A DNA stretch of 64,000 nucleotides, taken from Aurelia coerulea (taxonomy: Eukaryota; Cnidaria; Scyphozoa; Semaeostomeae; Ulmaridae). A model generated the notes under the pieces. That model was given only the letters and a program-made list of their open reading frames with translations, searched no databases and was not told the origin of the DNA. Where the stretch lies: the NCBI GenBank assembly GCA_039566865.1, contig CM076948.1:21897001-21961000 (forward strand), given 5' to 3'. The position numbers and the translations under genes were made by a program. This document shows positions 11,698 to 23,295 of this stretch, piece by piece. Within the stretch, counting starts at the first letter, position 1; each line of letters opens with the position of its first letter.

Positions 11698-12188
11698 TGG
11701 ATAAGGGATATTTTCGTGCAGTGAAACATAAGCCGCAAGCTGAGGCATGGCAATGACGCTCAGCTCCCAAAGGTACGAGCTACGTCCTTTGGAGTTGAGT
11801 GAGTCCATAACTTACCATGGAAATAGACTGTGTCAGTTTTTAGCACAAGAAATAAAACACGCAAACACCATTCGCATTAAAAAAAAACGAATTCGATGTT
11901 GGCATGGTAATAAATAACTCGGCAAAACATACATCCGGAAAGTTGGGTTTCTAACAGGATAGACAAATAGCGTGTAGTTTCTCCTGTAATATATATTGCC
12001 CATTTTGATAGTTCTTTTTTCCCTAAATTGGAAATTGTAGATATGTAATAGATTAGGCACTAATACGCTGTAGATTAGCTATTTTTAATTCTTGCCCACT
12101 GTAAATAAATCAATGATGATGATGATCTACATATGGATTTAACCCCCCCCCCCTCCCTGGAACTTATCAATCTCTCTCATGCACTTAC

Positions 12189-12264
12189 TTGCTGATTTTG
12201 GTCTTGGCGGTCGTTTGTCTGTAGCTGTTGGTAGCTGTGCATGCGGAGTGGTCAATGAGTATGC
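12189..12264 (-). CDS. Unidentified coiled-coil protein, penultimate exon
   Basis: A 76-bp exon on the - strand between acceptor TTTCACCAG and donor GTAAGTGC. It encodes AYSLTTPHAQLPTATDKRPP and then RPKSA plus one base, which joins in phase with the exon at 10510-10766. The segment is Pro/Thr/Lys-rich and probably disordered. It starts in phase 0, as required by the upstream exon at 35171-35383 or the candidate exon at 19312-19371. Confidence 0.7.
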
Positions 12265-12439
12265 CTGGTGAAACAAAGAATAAACAATTACCGGGAAACC
12301 AAAAGAAAGCAGCCAGAGAAAACCTCGAATAAAAGAGTAATCAATAGGAATCAGTGACTCAAACGTTGTTTAGCAGCTACAATCTTGGTCAAATGTATGG
12401 GACAATCAACGACAAATAGGATGTTTTCAGTAAACCCTT

Positions 12440-12870
12440 TATTCCCCCTCCCCTCTTGTTCAATGTTGGAAAAATGTTGTCATCACGTTCACTCAACATT
12501 GAAAAGGGGGGTGAAGGGGGGATTTTGCAAATCGCTTATCTTGTATTCAAAAGATTTGCCAATAAAAATAGAACGGTAAGCCCTTTCACGGCTCTTTTTT
12601 GCATGATTTTAGCAGTGTCCCATATCTATTTGGCCAAGATTGTCTGAAAGAGTAGAAAAATCTTTGTTCCCCCTTGTTCAAAGTTGGAAAAATGTTGTCA
12701 TCACGTTCACTCAACACATTGAAAAGGGGGGGGGGGGGGTGAAGGGGGATATGCCAATCGCTTATCTTGTTTCCAAAAATTTGCTGATATATACAGAGCG
12801 GTAAGCTCTTTTATGGTTCTTTTTGCATGATTTTTAGCAGAGTCCTATATCTTTTTGGCCTATATTTTAG
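12440..12870. repeat. Two-copy tandem duplication, about 221-bp unit
   Basis: GTTGGAAAAATGTTGTCATC recurs at 12463 and 12684 with closely matching flanks, including GAAAAGGGG runs, CGCTTATCTTG and GGTAAGC. Each unit holds a small hairpin around the TTCAATGTTGGA / CTCAACATTGAA pair. It is not coding. Confidence 0.7.
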
Positions 12871-12945
12871 ATGGGCCAGGCGTTGAATTCTTCCAAAACT
12901 TTAATATCAAATGTGCAAAATGTTATTACACATTCTTTCAACTGA

Positions 12946-13563
12946 AAGCAAAGGTTCCAAATCTTTAAAACAAGGCTGATGTAAAATTGAGTGACCTTTT
13001 TCTTTGAAATGAATGACTTCAAAGAATATTTAGCTACTCTCTATAATTCTACCGTTGGACATTTCAGAAATCTTTAATATTTTCAGAGTCTAGAGTGTTT
13101 TTTTTCTTTTTCAAGAATACAACAAAAATTTTCAAAAAAACTTTAAACCATCGTAATTTCTAAACTGTTTGACGCAATATGAAGTAATTTAGATTTTAGA
13201 AGAAAACCATAATTTTTGAATGCCTACAATATGGTATCAATCAAAAGTCTGTCGCCCATCTGGTTTATGATTTAGAAATTTGATGGCGTAATAATAATAA
13301 TAATAAGAGAAATATTTATACAGGGTTTACCTTGTCAATACTAAAAGTACTGTTATCAATAAGGGCCCTGTAACATCCTCAAATTGAGCTAAAATGTAAA
13401 ATACGCTGTAATTTTGAAATACATTCAAAATTTCTGGAAAGTCCAACGGTAGAATTATAGGTAAGTATCTGAAGTTTCTTTCAAGCCATTCGATCAGAAG
13501 AAATAGTTCATTGAATTTTACAACCACCTTTTTACGCCGAGTTAAAGATTTGGAACCTATGCT
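12946..13563. mobile_element. GCATAGGTTCC-ended repeat, copy 2, with a nested insertion
   Basis: Matches the copies at 7449-7945 and 35461-35985, ending GATTTGGAACCTATGC. Compared with copy 1 it carries about 85 extra bases around 13290-13372, starting with a TAA-repeat and flanked by GTAA. This looks like a short retroposon tail inserted into the element. Confidence 0.65.
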
Positions 13564-14440
13564 TCAACTGAATTGATCCAAGGGAACTTTATGTAATTTG
13601 CCATAATCTAAGAGAAGGAATTTTAACATGAAGAAAGTACGAGAGAAGGTATCAGAACCTTTGAAAAACATGAACAGCTCCATAAATTTTAAACAAATTG
13701 AGGAAAATTAATATGACCAATAGAAGAAATACTCAGTTTTTGAAGGTCTACATGTAGGTAGCGAGCTAGAGTCTGTAGCTTTTATGGTTTATGATTTAGC
13801 GATTCGATGACGTCATAGCTTAAGAACTAGCAGGAATTTTTAAAATGCTCTAATTCTGAAAATGATGACAATATTAACAATATCTCTGAATTGTTTTGAT
13901 TGTATACATTAACAATGCCAATGAATATCTCAAATTCTACGTTGATTGTTTCGATTGTGTGCATAAATAATGCCTATTGTTACAATATTTCTGATTCCAA
14001 GGTCTATAAGTAGATGCGTTCCTTCCGGTTGGAGCAAGCCCTTCCATAATATTTTCATTCTTCAACAAAAAATGCCTTCTCTGACATTATGGCCATTTCC
14101 TAAATATTCCTTCGAGCAATTAATTTCAAAGAACAGAGCAATAACATTTTACACGACTGATTTTACAGTTTTACGAAGATTTCGAGTTGTAATATTTAAA
14201 TCGGTCTTCTATCGGTCTTCCTCTATCTAAAATTTAAATCATTCCAAATTTCTTGCATCAATTTTCCTGCAAAGAAACCATCTAAAAAAGTCGATTGATG
14301 TACCTTGTCAATTTCTTCCAAGGTTTTCGCTCTTTGTACTGTTGAGTGAAAAAACGGATTTAGATACGAAGATTGTCCCTGCAATAATCTATAAACAGAA
14401 AAATTGTGATCGAAGGAGCAAGAGTGAGCCATTTATACCA

Positions 14441-15051
14441 GGTGAGTCAATAAAAATAAAATAATCCCCGTTTGAAAGGTCATAGTTCCTTGGATATCAC
14501 GACAATGATATCGGCAAATATATAGCGCAATGGTAGACATGTCCAAATCCGTTTTAAAATCTGACTGACTGATTGAGCTCAGCCACTCTGTTCTGAAATT
14601 ACGAGGGATTTTCTCGAGAAAGCTTCTTCAAGAAACGTTCAAAACGTGCCCTAAATCACGGAAAAATTTCCCTAACATTTCTGCCTGCCTTACAGAAGTG
14701 ACCTCTGCACGCTTTAGCACATGCTATCCTCTTGGGAGGATGAACAAGTCCCCCCCCCCCCCCTGGTATCGATGACCTATTCAAGGGGATTCCTTTCTCC
14801 CAAGAGGATAAAATGTATGAAAGCATGTGCGTGTCATCATTTTTAGGAAGGAAAACTAATGAAAATTTGCTCATTGTTTTCACTCGTTTTTTGCTGGTTT
14901 TTGGAAAGGGCTTTCTGCAGGAAAGCTCCCATATCGACGGGAAGGAATGGCCGATTAAAGCCGAGTAAATTATCAGACTAGGTAAATTTCTGAACCTAAT
15001 TGAACATATTGGCAATAACACATTAAAAATTGCCGAAGTCCAAGTATACGG
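14441..15051. repeat. Palindromic repeat, unit 1
   Basis: Begins GGTGAGTCAATAAAA and AATCCCCGTTTG, like unit 2 at 15052. The centre is an inverted pair: GCACGCTTTAGCACATGCTA and TCCTCTTGGGAGGATGA, answered by CTCCCAAGAGGATA and AGCATGTGCGTG. It is probably a long-TIR transposon derivative in tandem with unit 2. Confidence 0.6.
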
Positions 15052-15790
15052 GGTGAGTAAATAAAAACAATCCCCGTTTGAAACACGTCATCGCTCCATG
15101 GGTGTAAAGACGACGTTATATCATCAAATATATCATTTGATAGTGGATATTTCTCAAAATATAGAAACTCTCTGGCTATTCCTTTCTGATTCCCTTTCGG
15201 CTATCTTCTCCTTTTATTAGGTAGGTCCCTTAGTTAGGTTGTTGTTACCATGTTTCCCCATTGTAATTTAGGTGTATAGGTAGGCCCACAATTATTGCAA
15301 GGTTAGCTCTGATGAAGCGAAAGCGAAACGTGAATGAAAGTACTATATTTTTGAGAAACCTCTATTAATTCTATATAGTTATCGGGGAGGCTCATGATTT
15401 ATCATTTGATAGTGGACATGTTCAAATAGATTTCAAAATTTCCCGGACTGAAATCGGCCACTCTGTTTTGAAACTATGTGGAATTTTCTCAACAAAGTCT
15501 TTCAACACCCTCTCAAAACAGGCCCAAGGACCAAATATTCCTAACATTTCTACCCTACAGCTACAGCAATGATTTCAATGTGTTTTAGCACGCATTATCC
15601 TTTTAGGAGGGTGAAATCGCCTGCAGTATTATTGTTATGCTCCCTGGGATGATACGTTCATCCTCCCAAAGGGATAACACGTGCTGAAACACGTAAATGT
15701 CATTGTTGCAAGGCAAAAAATTTAGTCGTGATTTTAAGCCTGGTTTGAAAGTTTCAATAAGGAACTCTCTTGAGAAAATGGCCTATAGAT
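15052..15790. repeat. Palindromic repeat, unit 2 (interrupted twice)
   Basis: Second tandem unit, same start motif as unit 1, with inverted centre AGCACGCATTATCCTTTTAG / AAGGGATAACACGTGCT. It carries an insertion at 15148-15399. Its right arm breaks off at about 15790 and appears to resume at 18290-18385, on the far side of the transposon at 15957-18289. Confidence 0.6.
15148..15399 (+). mobile_element. Retroelement fragment with hammerhead-like core
   Basis: About 252 bp flanked by 17-bp direct repeats TATCATTTGATAGTGGA (15131-15147 and 15400-15416), so it is an insertion in palindromic unit 2. It carries CTGATGA (15309-15315), a short GC-GAAA-GC hairpin and GAAAC (15325-15329), resembling the hammerhead ribozyme core known from Penelope-like elements and retrozymes. 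One extra A separates CTGATGA from the stem, so activity is doubtful. No ORF. Confidence 0.5.
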
Positions 15791-15956
15791 GGGCACTTTG
15801 AGGTACCTATGACCCTAGGCATCTTGGAATGTGATGGTGATCAGCGATCTGTTGGGGTCTAAGGGGTTAAATCGGGGGTTAAAGTTTGACCACTATGAGC
15901 AAGCACCTCTGCGGAGGAGAAACAAGGTTTTCCTTTTAAATGACGCGCGGGCTGGC

Positions 15957-18289
15957 TTAGATCGGACCAAATTAAGCTCAAAACCACTGTATAAAGGAGT
16001 TAGATGCTGAAGGATAATTAGTAGCTTCTCCAAACAATGGTCACGTGACATGAAATCACCCTTTTCCTTATATGGTAACTATCAATAAATGGCCAAATGT
16101 GTTACGAAAAGAGGAAAATGCGATTGGCATAACTTCTATATTTTACTTGGAAGTACTTGCACCATGGTCAACGTACCAAATACTACGTAATAATTTAGAG
16201 GAAAGTATCCCTGATACTCAGTGTCACTATTTTCGCCATTTTCGTCGCAATCATCAAAGGAAATGTCATCTTCCACTCTACCAGCAGTTCTTCAATGTCT
16301 TCTGCGAATGCACTCTCAGTCCACTTGATTTAAAATGTTCTTTCCCATCCATGCTGAGATATATCGGGTACCATATAAACATTCTTTGGTCTGAGAGGTT
16401 CCTGATTCTCGCGATAACATTTGCACGTAAAGTAAACAGTCGCAACGATTATTGGTATGCAGGAAGCAACGATGATCTACTACTTTGTTTTCAATGAGGT
16501 ACTTTCTGTCGAAAGGCTTCTTACAACAGATATTCACATTATTCTAACAACATCTATATCAAATTTAAGCACATTTAGCAAGTTCTCCTATTACTCTTTC
16601 TTTGATACCCAACGAGATGACCCTATGGCTGATAAATTTTTAGCAGCCCCACTCCAACATGCTAATTTGCAATTTCAAAGAAAAGGAAGAGATGTAATCG
16701 TCGTCTGTAAATGCTTTGAGTCATACCAAGGGCTGGCATGTCACACTAGGAATGATGGTCCCACCTTTGTCCGAAAACCGGTAGTTCAAGAAAACATTTT
16801 GCACCACCTTTGTTTATCTTTAATTTGGCGGACAATTCTAAAATGATGTATCACTGACGATGTTTGCTTCAAAAACCGGTAGTTTCGACCAAATACTGTT
16901 TTGGAAAGCAAGTAGTAATTGTAGCAATGAAAGTATGTGTCCCAAAAGCGGTTGCCAGACAAAGGTGTAAGCGCTGTGGTGAAAAAAATTGAAATCCTGG
17001 TCTCTTTTTCAGAAATTTACAGGACAAAGGTAGAACCACTGTGGTGAAAAGTTGGATTTTCTGGTCTTTTTGCGTAGATTTGGCGGACAAAGGTAAAACC
17101 GCGTACTGAAAATTTGAAATACTGGTCTTTTGTGCTTAAATTTGGCGGACAAAGGTAGAACCAGCTTTCAGGTAAACTGTAGGATTTTGATTAGATGGGA
17201 GGTTAGAAAACGTAATTTTTGTCACAAATTAATGGGGTAGGAAGACTGGTTTTAAAATTTCACCTTTGTCCCAAAAACTGGTTGTTTTGGGCAGGAAAGT
17301 TGTACTGTCTGATAAATTAACCGGTTATTTTTTCCAATTTCTTTGGAAAAACATAGGGTCAAATATTTTACAGTACTTGACCGCCCCTGGTCCTACTAAC
17401 ATGAAAGTTCCTGAAAACTTTACCAAGTAGATATGAAAGTATAGATATAGTGACAGACACGTACCAAGAGCACCCTGTCAAATCGAGTGAATGAAGTAAA
17501 AGACGTTGCTTTAGCAGGATAATTAGTCAGCCAGCTGAATCAAAACGGGCTTTAGAAATGCAGAAAATAAGAGTCGACTGATCAATTTGATTTTCGAAAC
17601 GATCTCTATAAATCGTCAAAAAACCCTCAATATTCTTTGTTGCGCAGAAATGTTTTCCTAACCAGTGCTTAAAAATAATGTCGTCGAATGGAACGAATGC
17701 AAAAATGCTGACTACCAACCAAGAAGACGATTTACTTTTGCATTGCCTTGGAGAAGGAGCCAAAGGAAACCATCAAGTTACAATCAGCTGATATACACAT
17801 CTTGGTGATAGTTTTGTCAAAAGTTCAAAGAAAGACAAATGTATACTTGGCTCTTGGACTAGGATTCCACAGAAAAGGAGTCACACTCTAATGATACAGA
17901 AAGAACATTTTAAATCAAGTGGACTGAGAGTGCATTCGTAGAAGACATTGAAGAACTGCTGGTAGAGTGGAAGATGACATTTCCTTTGATGATTGCGACG
18001 AAAATGGCGAAAATAGTGACACTGAGTATCAGGGATACTTTCCTCTAAATTATTACGTAGTATTTGGTACGTTGACCATGGTGCAAGTACTTCCAAGTAA
18101 AATATAGAAGTTATGCCAATCGCATTTTCCTCTTTTCGTAACACATTTGGCCATTTATTGATAGTTACCATATAAGGAAAAGGGTGATTTCATGTCACGT
18201 GACCATTGTTTGGAGAAGCTACTAATTATCCTTCAGCATCTAACTCCTTTATACAGTGGTTTTGAGCTTAATTTGGTCCGATCTAAGAT
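15957..18289. mobile_element. DNA transposon remnant with about 390-bp terminal inverted repeats
   Basis: Arms 15957-16345 and 17897-18289 are almost perfect inverted copies: TTAGATCGGACCAAATTAAG at the left end, its complement at the right, and the same 90-codon shadow frame in both. Read inward on the complement, the arm encodes EDDISFDDCDENGENSDTEY, an acidic stretch like the N-terminus of piggyBac-type transposases, but no transposase core remains. The interior holds a 63-bp tandem repeat. The whole insertion into palindromic unit 2 may start earlier, near 15790. Confidence 0.7.
16958..17170. repeat. Minisatellite, about 63-bp unit, 3.4 copies
   Basis: GACAAAGGT recurs at 16958, 17023, 17086 and 17148 (spacing 65, 63, 62), each followed by an ACC-type motif, a GAAAA run and CTGGTCTTTT. 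It lies inside the long-TIR transposon. Similar GTCCGCCAAATT text occurs in the lectin introns near 22569. Confidence 0.7.
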
Positions 18290-18404
18290 AACTTCAGGAC
18301 AGAGTAGCTGACTTCGGTCAGGTAAATTTTGAAACGTGTTTGAACATTTCTACTGTCGAATAATACATTTGCCGTATTATTGCCTTGAGATCTCGAGAGC
18401 AGTT

Positions 18405-18535
18405 ATGTATGTGTTTATGTATGTATTATTTGCCACTTTACTTAAAAATATTTACAAGTTTATAATATAAAAATATATACAATACAATATATAAGGTTAA
18501 AACATAAAGGAAAAACACCCCTAATTACAGTGGCA
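18405..18535 (-). mobile_element. Possible LINE 3' UTR tail
   Basis: AT-rich sequence with TATTTGCCACTTTACTTAAA and repeated TATATA motifs resembling other LINE 3' ends in the window. No coding part is preserved, so this is a weak call. Confidence 0.3.
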
Positions 18536-18589
18536 GGGATAGCATTAAAAGTTCAAGATGACCTTAATTCCAAAATGGTCCCCTCAAAG

Positions 18590-18885
18590 CCAGGGGGGGG
18601 CTACTTAGTATATTTTGCTGACGCGATGTGCACTCCTTTCCGGGTATCGTTTTCGCCTCTTTTTTCTAACGCCGGGTATCAAAAGAAGGCAATTTTTCTA
18701 AAGCCGGTTGTCCAAAGTTTCATTTTATTGTTTTTAGACGAATATTTACGTTTTAGGGTATATTTTTCACCAATTTTTTCTAAAACCGGCTATCATTTCG
18801 AGGGAAAATTTCTAAAGCCGGGTGAAAATTTTTTTTCTTGGAGTGCACACCCCTGTACAATTGAAAGTCAAGTACACCCCCCGGG
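18590..18885. mobile_element. GTACTT-family MITE, copy 1, 8-bp TSD
   Basis: G-run plus CTACTTAGTATATTT at the left and AAGTACACCCCCC at the right, flanked by exact 8-bp repeats CCTCAAAG (18582-18589 and 18886-18893). Same family as 23670-23991 and 37761-38099. The 8-bp duplication suggests hAT. Confidence 0.8.
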
Positions 18886-19311
18886 CCTCAAAGGTGCTGG
18901 AACAACGAAAAGACGCGAGAAAAGAAAAATTGTAGCTGTTTTCCGTGTAAAACATGGTTTATAATATCATACCATGGTCGGGAGAGATAATGACGAGTCT
19001 TAATAGAAGAGTCTTAATAGAAGACATAAATGTCATCTTCCTCTTTTTGTATATTTTGGTTGCTTAAAGCGGAGATTGTTTTATTCTCAATCACCGGTTA
19101 TTGTGTGGTATTAGCAGGCAGAGAATAAGACAATACAACATTAACATTAACAGAGAATAAGACATTAACTGTTTCAACTCAAAACTGTGAAAAATGAGAC
19201 GCAAACCTATGACAAACCTGTCATTTTCCTGCCTGCTCTTTGAGGATTTTCAGTTGCTTTCTGAAAAAAGAGGTAAAAAGAGATAAGGCATTTTCGCATG
19301 CAAAAGCTCAC

Positions 19312-19371
19312 TTCCGTGCCATGATGAAATCTTTTTTCACGGATTATTTGATCAAGCGAAGACATCAATTT
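19312..19371 (-). CDS. Candidate extra exon of the coiled-coil gene
   Basis: A 60-bp - strand block bounded by acceptor ATTTCTGCAG and donor GTGAGC, phase 0 at both ends, encoding KLMSSLDQIIREKRFHHGTE. It would insert in frame between the exons at 35171-35383 and 12189-12264, and its composition fits a coiled coil. It is short enough to be chance; a cDNA read would settle it. Confidence 0.35.
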
Positions 19372-20370
19372 CTGCAGAAATATTTCTATCATGGAATGAA
19401 CTGCATGAAATAGAATACTAATAAACATTCACTAGGTGGGAGAGGTTTTGCCCCCCCCCCTCAACCAAAATAGGACGTGCCAGATGGCCCAACAACTGTA
19501 GGGTTAAGTAATCTGTGAACCACGACCCAATCACGCTGTGATTGATTCATGTGACTGATTCAATCACGCTGTGACAATTTGCTTTTTGCGCTGAACGTTA
19601 AAACTTTGTTCCTTTTCTTTGATTGCATTGATTCAAGGATAGATTCGACAAAGCTGCTTTCAAAACTGTTTCTTGCTTTGCTGTTTTGTGTAAAATCTAT
19701 TCATTAATGCACCAAAAAGCCAAAAAGTGTTTTATTCCTTTTGTTTCCATTTGAATGAATTGAGAAAGACAGACGTGCCAAATCTGTTCATGAGTGCATC
19801 AACTGGGTTGAATCGCTTTACTTTGTATCACAATAACCTGGCAAAGCGACATTTGAGCAGGTTACTTTCGCTAGCACAGAAAGACGGAACGAAACAAATT
19901 TGCAGAAATTACTCAAGACTGGATGTTTTTGAACAAAATTTGGAGACATTAAATTGAAAATGAAGTCAAATTGATGCTTGAGTCATTGGTAAGTGAATCA
20001 TTTAGCTCAAGAATACAAACTAAGCCTTATTGGGGCCAACGTATGAGGTTTAATCGGTGAGAAGCTTAGGCCCAAATGACATTTCTGACAGAGATCGCTG
20101 AAATTCGTCTGCGATTTTGATATGTAAAAGAAGGGAAAGTGTTTGGGTTATTTCTTAGGGCAATATCCATAACTGCTGAGATTTTTATCCTCATATCTTA
20201 TTTCTAGCGAATTTTATCAATGTTTTAACGAAGGTCAATATTCCTCGACCGGAAATATTTTTCTGAGCACGCTACAAACTGCAGAGGGGCATCCCTTCTA
20301 CCGATTTTTTTTCAAAAAAATTCCATGTAATTTTTGTAACTTAGTAGCCATTTCAATTTTCGTGAGGGTA
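19372..20370. other. Intronic/intergenic stretch, no recognised feature
   Basis: AT-rich, with a 76-codon + frame at 19727-19957 that shows no family motif. A short tandem GATTCAATCACGCTGTGA-type motif occurs at 19525-19575. No gene is called. Confidence 0.4.
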
Positions 20371-20429
20371 CTCAAGAATTCCCTTCCAACGACCAATTTG
20401 ATATCACGGGGTTAGAAAAAGGCGATTTG

Positions 20430-20890
20430 ATTGGCTTAGCACAGCGAAATTGAATGATTTCCGCGTGCTTCAGCAACCAGTAAGAATTTGCACGGTATGC
20501 TCTGCGAGATAGCCCTCGATCGTACTGGGCACCCTCCATTGTACTTGGTACCATCCACCGCATTGCGAAGACATTCCCCAGGCTGCTTACACAATAAGAC
20601 AAGACCTAATCGAGTCTGCAACCTCTTGTCATGAAGCTCAGGATGATAGGGGCTGCACTTGAGATCGAACCCTAGCCATCTGACTGTTTTGGCTCCAAGG
20701 TTGGAGGATGGCATGGCGGGGAAGGCGTAGTGGAGGATTGTCGGCCCTGCCTAACCTACTACGTGGTGTGAGGAGAGTCGCCAACTCTGGAATCATTGGG
20801 TGTCGTCACATTCAGCGCTTTGGAAGTCAGGTAGAAATACAGAAAAAAGTTGGACGATTACGCCGCTGCTCCACAACACCTACTTTGCTA
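20430..20890 (-). mobile_element. tRNA-derived SINE interrupted by another small retroposon
   Basis: On the - strand it reads GTTGTGGAGCAGCGGCG (tRNA box A-like) and later GGTTCGATCTCAAGTGC-type box B sequence, as in the SINE at 40230-40392. Between them, 20710-20845 is an insert bounded by GTTGGAGGAT and GTTGGACGAT (10-bp direct repeats, one mismatch) and ending in an A-run, so a second retroposon landed in the SINE. Confidence 0.65.
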
Positions 20891-20904
20891 TTGGGTCCCT
20901 ACGA

Positions 20905-21700
20905 GCCAGCTGACAGCCATAAAGCTTCCTTGAACAATTTTTCATTAAATCCTCGATCGCTTACATGTAAGATAATTGACGATTGAATAGTATTTGATCG
21001 GCTTCCACACTTACAAGGAAACCTCAGAAGATGCACTTCCTCATAGCTAAATTTAGGCAACCGAAGGATTACATCGCTTTTGATAAAACCTGCAGATAGA
21101 AATACATTTCCTTCCTCTCTAGCGGCAAAACAGTTGATTCTGTGGAATATAGGACAACAGCTGGTGTAAAACTTCACTAAAAGTTCGTTGCGGTAACCTT
21201 GCGAAAATACATTAGCTAATTGCAGCTCTGTTCCTTAATTACGTGACATATCATATCATAACTGCAGATATCCAGTGAAATCAAAGTAAACAGCTTACCA
21301 AGCCAAACTGAATGGCTTGTAACGGCAGAAAGGTCTGCAAGACGATTACAAGCAAGTTCGTTTCTCAAAAACTCAAAAGTAAGGACTACGATTTGCTAGT
21401 TGCAAAGACTATATTGCAAAACTATTCCATCATTTTCTACATTTATCGCAAAAAGCAACTGAAATTGAATGACGGAATTGCCAAGCTCAACAACACAACT
21501 TGTCAAAGTAGAAAGTCTTAAGGCAATTACAATCAAGTTCGTTTGTTCCAAGGCTTGAAAGTAAATAACGTGATTTGCTGCTCACGAAAACCATTTCAAG
21601 CTCGTTTACATTTATTGCAAAAAGCAGGCGAAATTCAAATATAGTATTTACCAATCTCTACAACTTTTTAAGTACGGTGGATGTTCAGCACGAGTAAGGC
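20905..21700 (+). promoter_or_regulatory. Upstream region of lectin copy A with two tandem repeat units
   Basis: Shared 5' flank of the lectin paralogues. It contains two copies of a roughly 184-bp unit marked by ATTACAAGCAAGTTCG (about 21345 and 21529). Copy B has two and copy C has about seven. Its position just before the ATG suggests promoter or 5' UTR; no TATA box is asserted. Confidence 0.5.
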
Positions 21701-21703
21701 ATC

Positions 21704-22085
21704 ATGCATGGAGTATTCCTTTTGCTACATTTGTGTCTATTGGTATTTGCTACTTTGTTAAACGGTGATGACAGGAAAAAGGCGATTTTCAAAGAAATTT
21801 CTGACGATGCCACTTTAGAAGATGGTACGATGACAAATATGCTTCATAAGAGCTTTCATCAATGTAGTATTGAGGGAAGATGCTCCTTTGTAATAAAGAA
21901 TCTGAAGCAAAATGAATTCAAGAAAGTTTACAGCGAGAAAGATCTACCAAAGGATGGAAAAGGCTTCAAAATATGGCAGAAACATCAACGTTTATTAGCA
22001 GAGGTTCCAGAGTTTGTCACAAGGCAGAAGTTAATGAGGGCATCCTCAATTCTAGAAAGGGACAAGATTACACCAAAGATAACCA
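21704..22085 (+). CDS. Secreted fucolectin-like protein A, exon 1
   Basis: Begins ATG in the context CATCATGCATGG; the same start is conserved in copies B and C. Residues 1-22 (MHGVFLLLHLCLLVFATLLN) form a signal peptide. A charged segment follows, then a short region with two cysteines (HQCSIEGRCSFVIKNL) and KIWQK. It ends ITKIT-like sequence plus one base before donor GTAAGT at 22086; exon 2 starts at 22787. The mature protein would be secreted. The N-terminal region resembles no domain I can name with confidence. Total predicted length with exon 2 is 296 residues. Confidence 0.8.
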
Positions 22086-22786
22086 GTAAGTTTGCTTTTC
22101 AGAGACTGTTTATAAAATTAGTGATCAGTTTTACATCAAGGAATTGGATTTCCTAATTAGGCTAAAGCATTAACTGGGTAGCTAGTTTTGCTTTTTCTCC
22201 TTCCTTGCCATACACATTCGCGATACACATTGGACCTAACAAGGGAGCGGCCGGACATAACTGTTTCCCCATAATTCAAGGAATCGATCCTTTGAAAAAC
22301 TGGTCAATGAATTTTGGAGCTAATTATTGTTCCAATCAAGTCATGCAGTTTGACAAATAACATTAAACGGTGCACAACATCAGTTAACCTTCAATATATA
22401 TACAAGTTTCCCCAAAAAATGGTGCTTCGTTGATTTGGCTTCTGTGGAAGAGCTATAACTTCTATTTCCCTCTATGTACAGTTTCACAAAGGGCGCCTAC
22501 CTTGTGACTACCTTGAAGCTACCGGTTTCTGGGACAGGCATCGTCAGTGACAAATCATTTTAAAATTGTCCGCCAAATTGAAGAAAAATAACAGCGCAGT
22601 TTTCATAAAAAACCAGTAGTTTTTGGGACGAAAATGGTGCAAAATATTTTTTTGATGTGCCGGTTTTCGTGCAAAGGTAGGAACAGGCAATGTGGCATGC
22701 CCGCACTCCTGTACCATTTCACCAAAACAGGACTGCAAGAATAGAACTGCTTAACAGTAAACAATTTATCTTTTCTCCCTTTCCAG

Positions 22787-23295
22787 TTCTATCAAATGGC
22801 AAGCCAACAAACCAATCCACAAGTGATTATGGGAACGAGAGCTCGTATGGCGTTGATGGTAAAACAGAAACATGCTTCTCGATTAAATGGAGTTTTCTTG
22901 GCATGTGGTGGATGGTTGACTTGATGAAGGAGGCAGTCGTCATCGAAGTTGCCATTTCTACCAATCCTCGTAATGAACCTATGTGTAGTAGATTTTATTC
23001 TCTTCGCATATGTGAATTAAACAACTTTAAAATCAAAGTTAGCTTGGCTCACAAACCAAACGAGCATATCAGAGATGGCCTAATCAGAGATGGCAATCAG
23101 GAAAGAAGCAACCCCAATTCATCATGCAATGGTCATGCCAAGATGGCAGTATCAAACACTACTGTTCTCTATAAATGCAATTACCCTGTGAGAGGGAGAT
23201 ATCTTTACATTGTATGGCCTCCTGCTCCTCGCTCTTCTCCACACGTTTCTGTTTGCGAGGTTATGGTATATGGATACTATGTAAATGTAGATTAA
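22787..23295 (+). CDS. Secreted fucolectin-like protein A, exon 2 (lectin domain)
   Basis: Follows acceptor CTTTCCAG and begins LSNGKPTNQSTSDYGNESSY, then GVDGKTET, MWWMVDLMKEA, a Cys-containing loop, CNYPVRGRYLYIVWP and VCEVMVYGYY before TAA. NGKPTxQS, VDGxT, WWxVDL, GRYLYI and CEVxVYG are hallmarks of fucolectin/F5/8-type C-like domains, which bind fucose-type sugars in fish and invertebrates. Compared with copy C it has about 35 extra residues in the middle (from about RNEPMCSRF), so copies differ in a loop. Sugar specificity cannot be read from sequence alone. Confidence 0.85.

Noticed and set aside
16072..18171. The same roughly 90-codon frame occurring at 16072-16497 (+) and 17881-18171 (-), looking like a gene pair
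   Set aside because: It is the two inverted arms of one transposon; the frame has no family motif, and the other strand looks more like the original coding strand.
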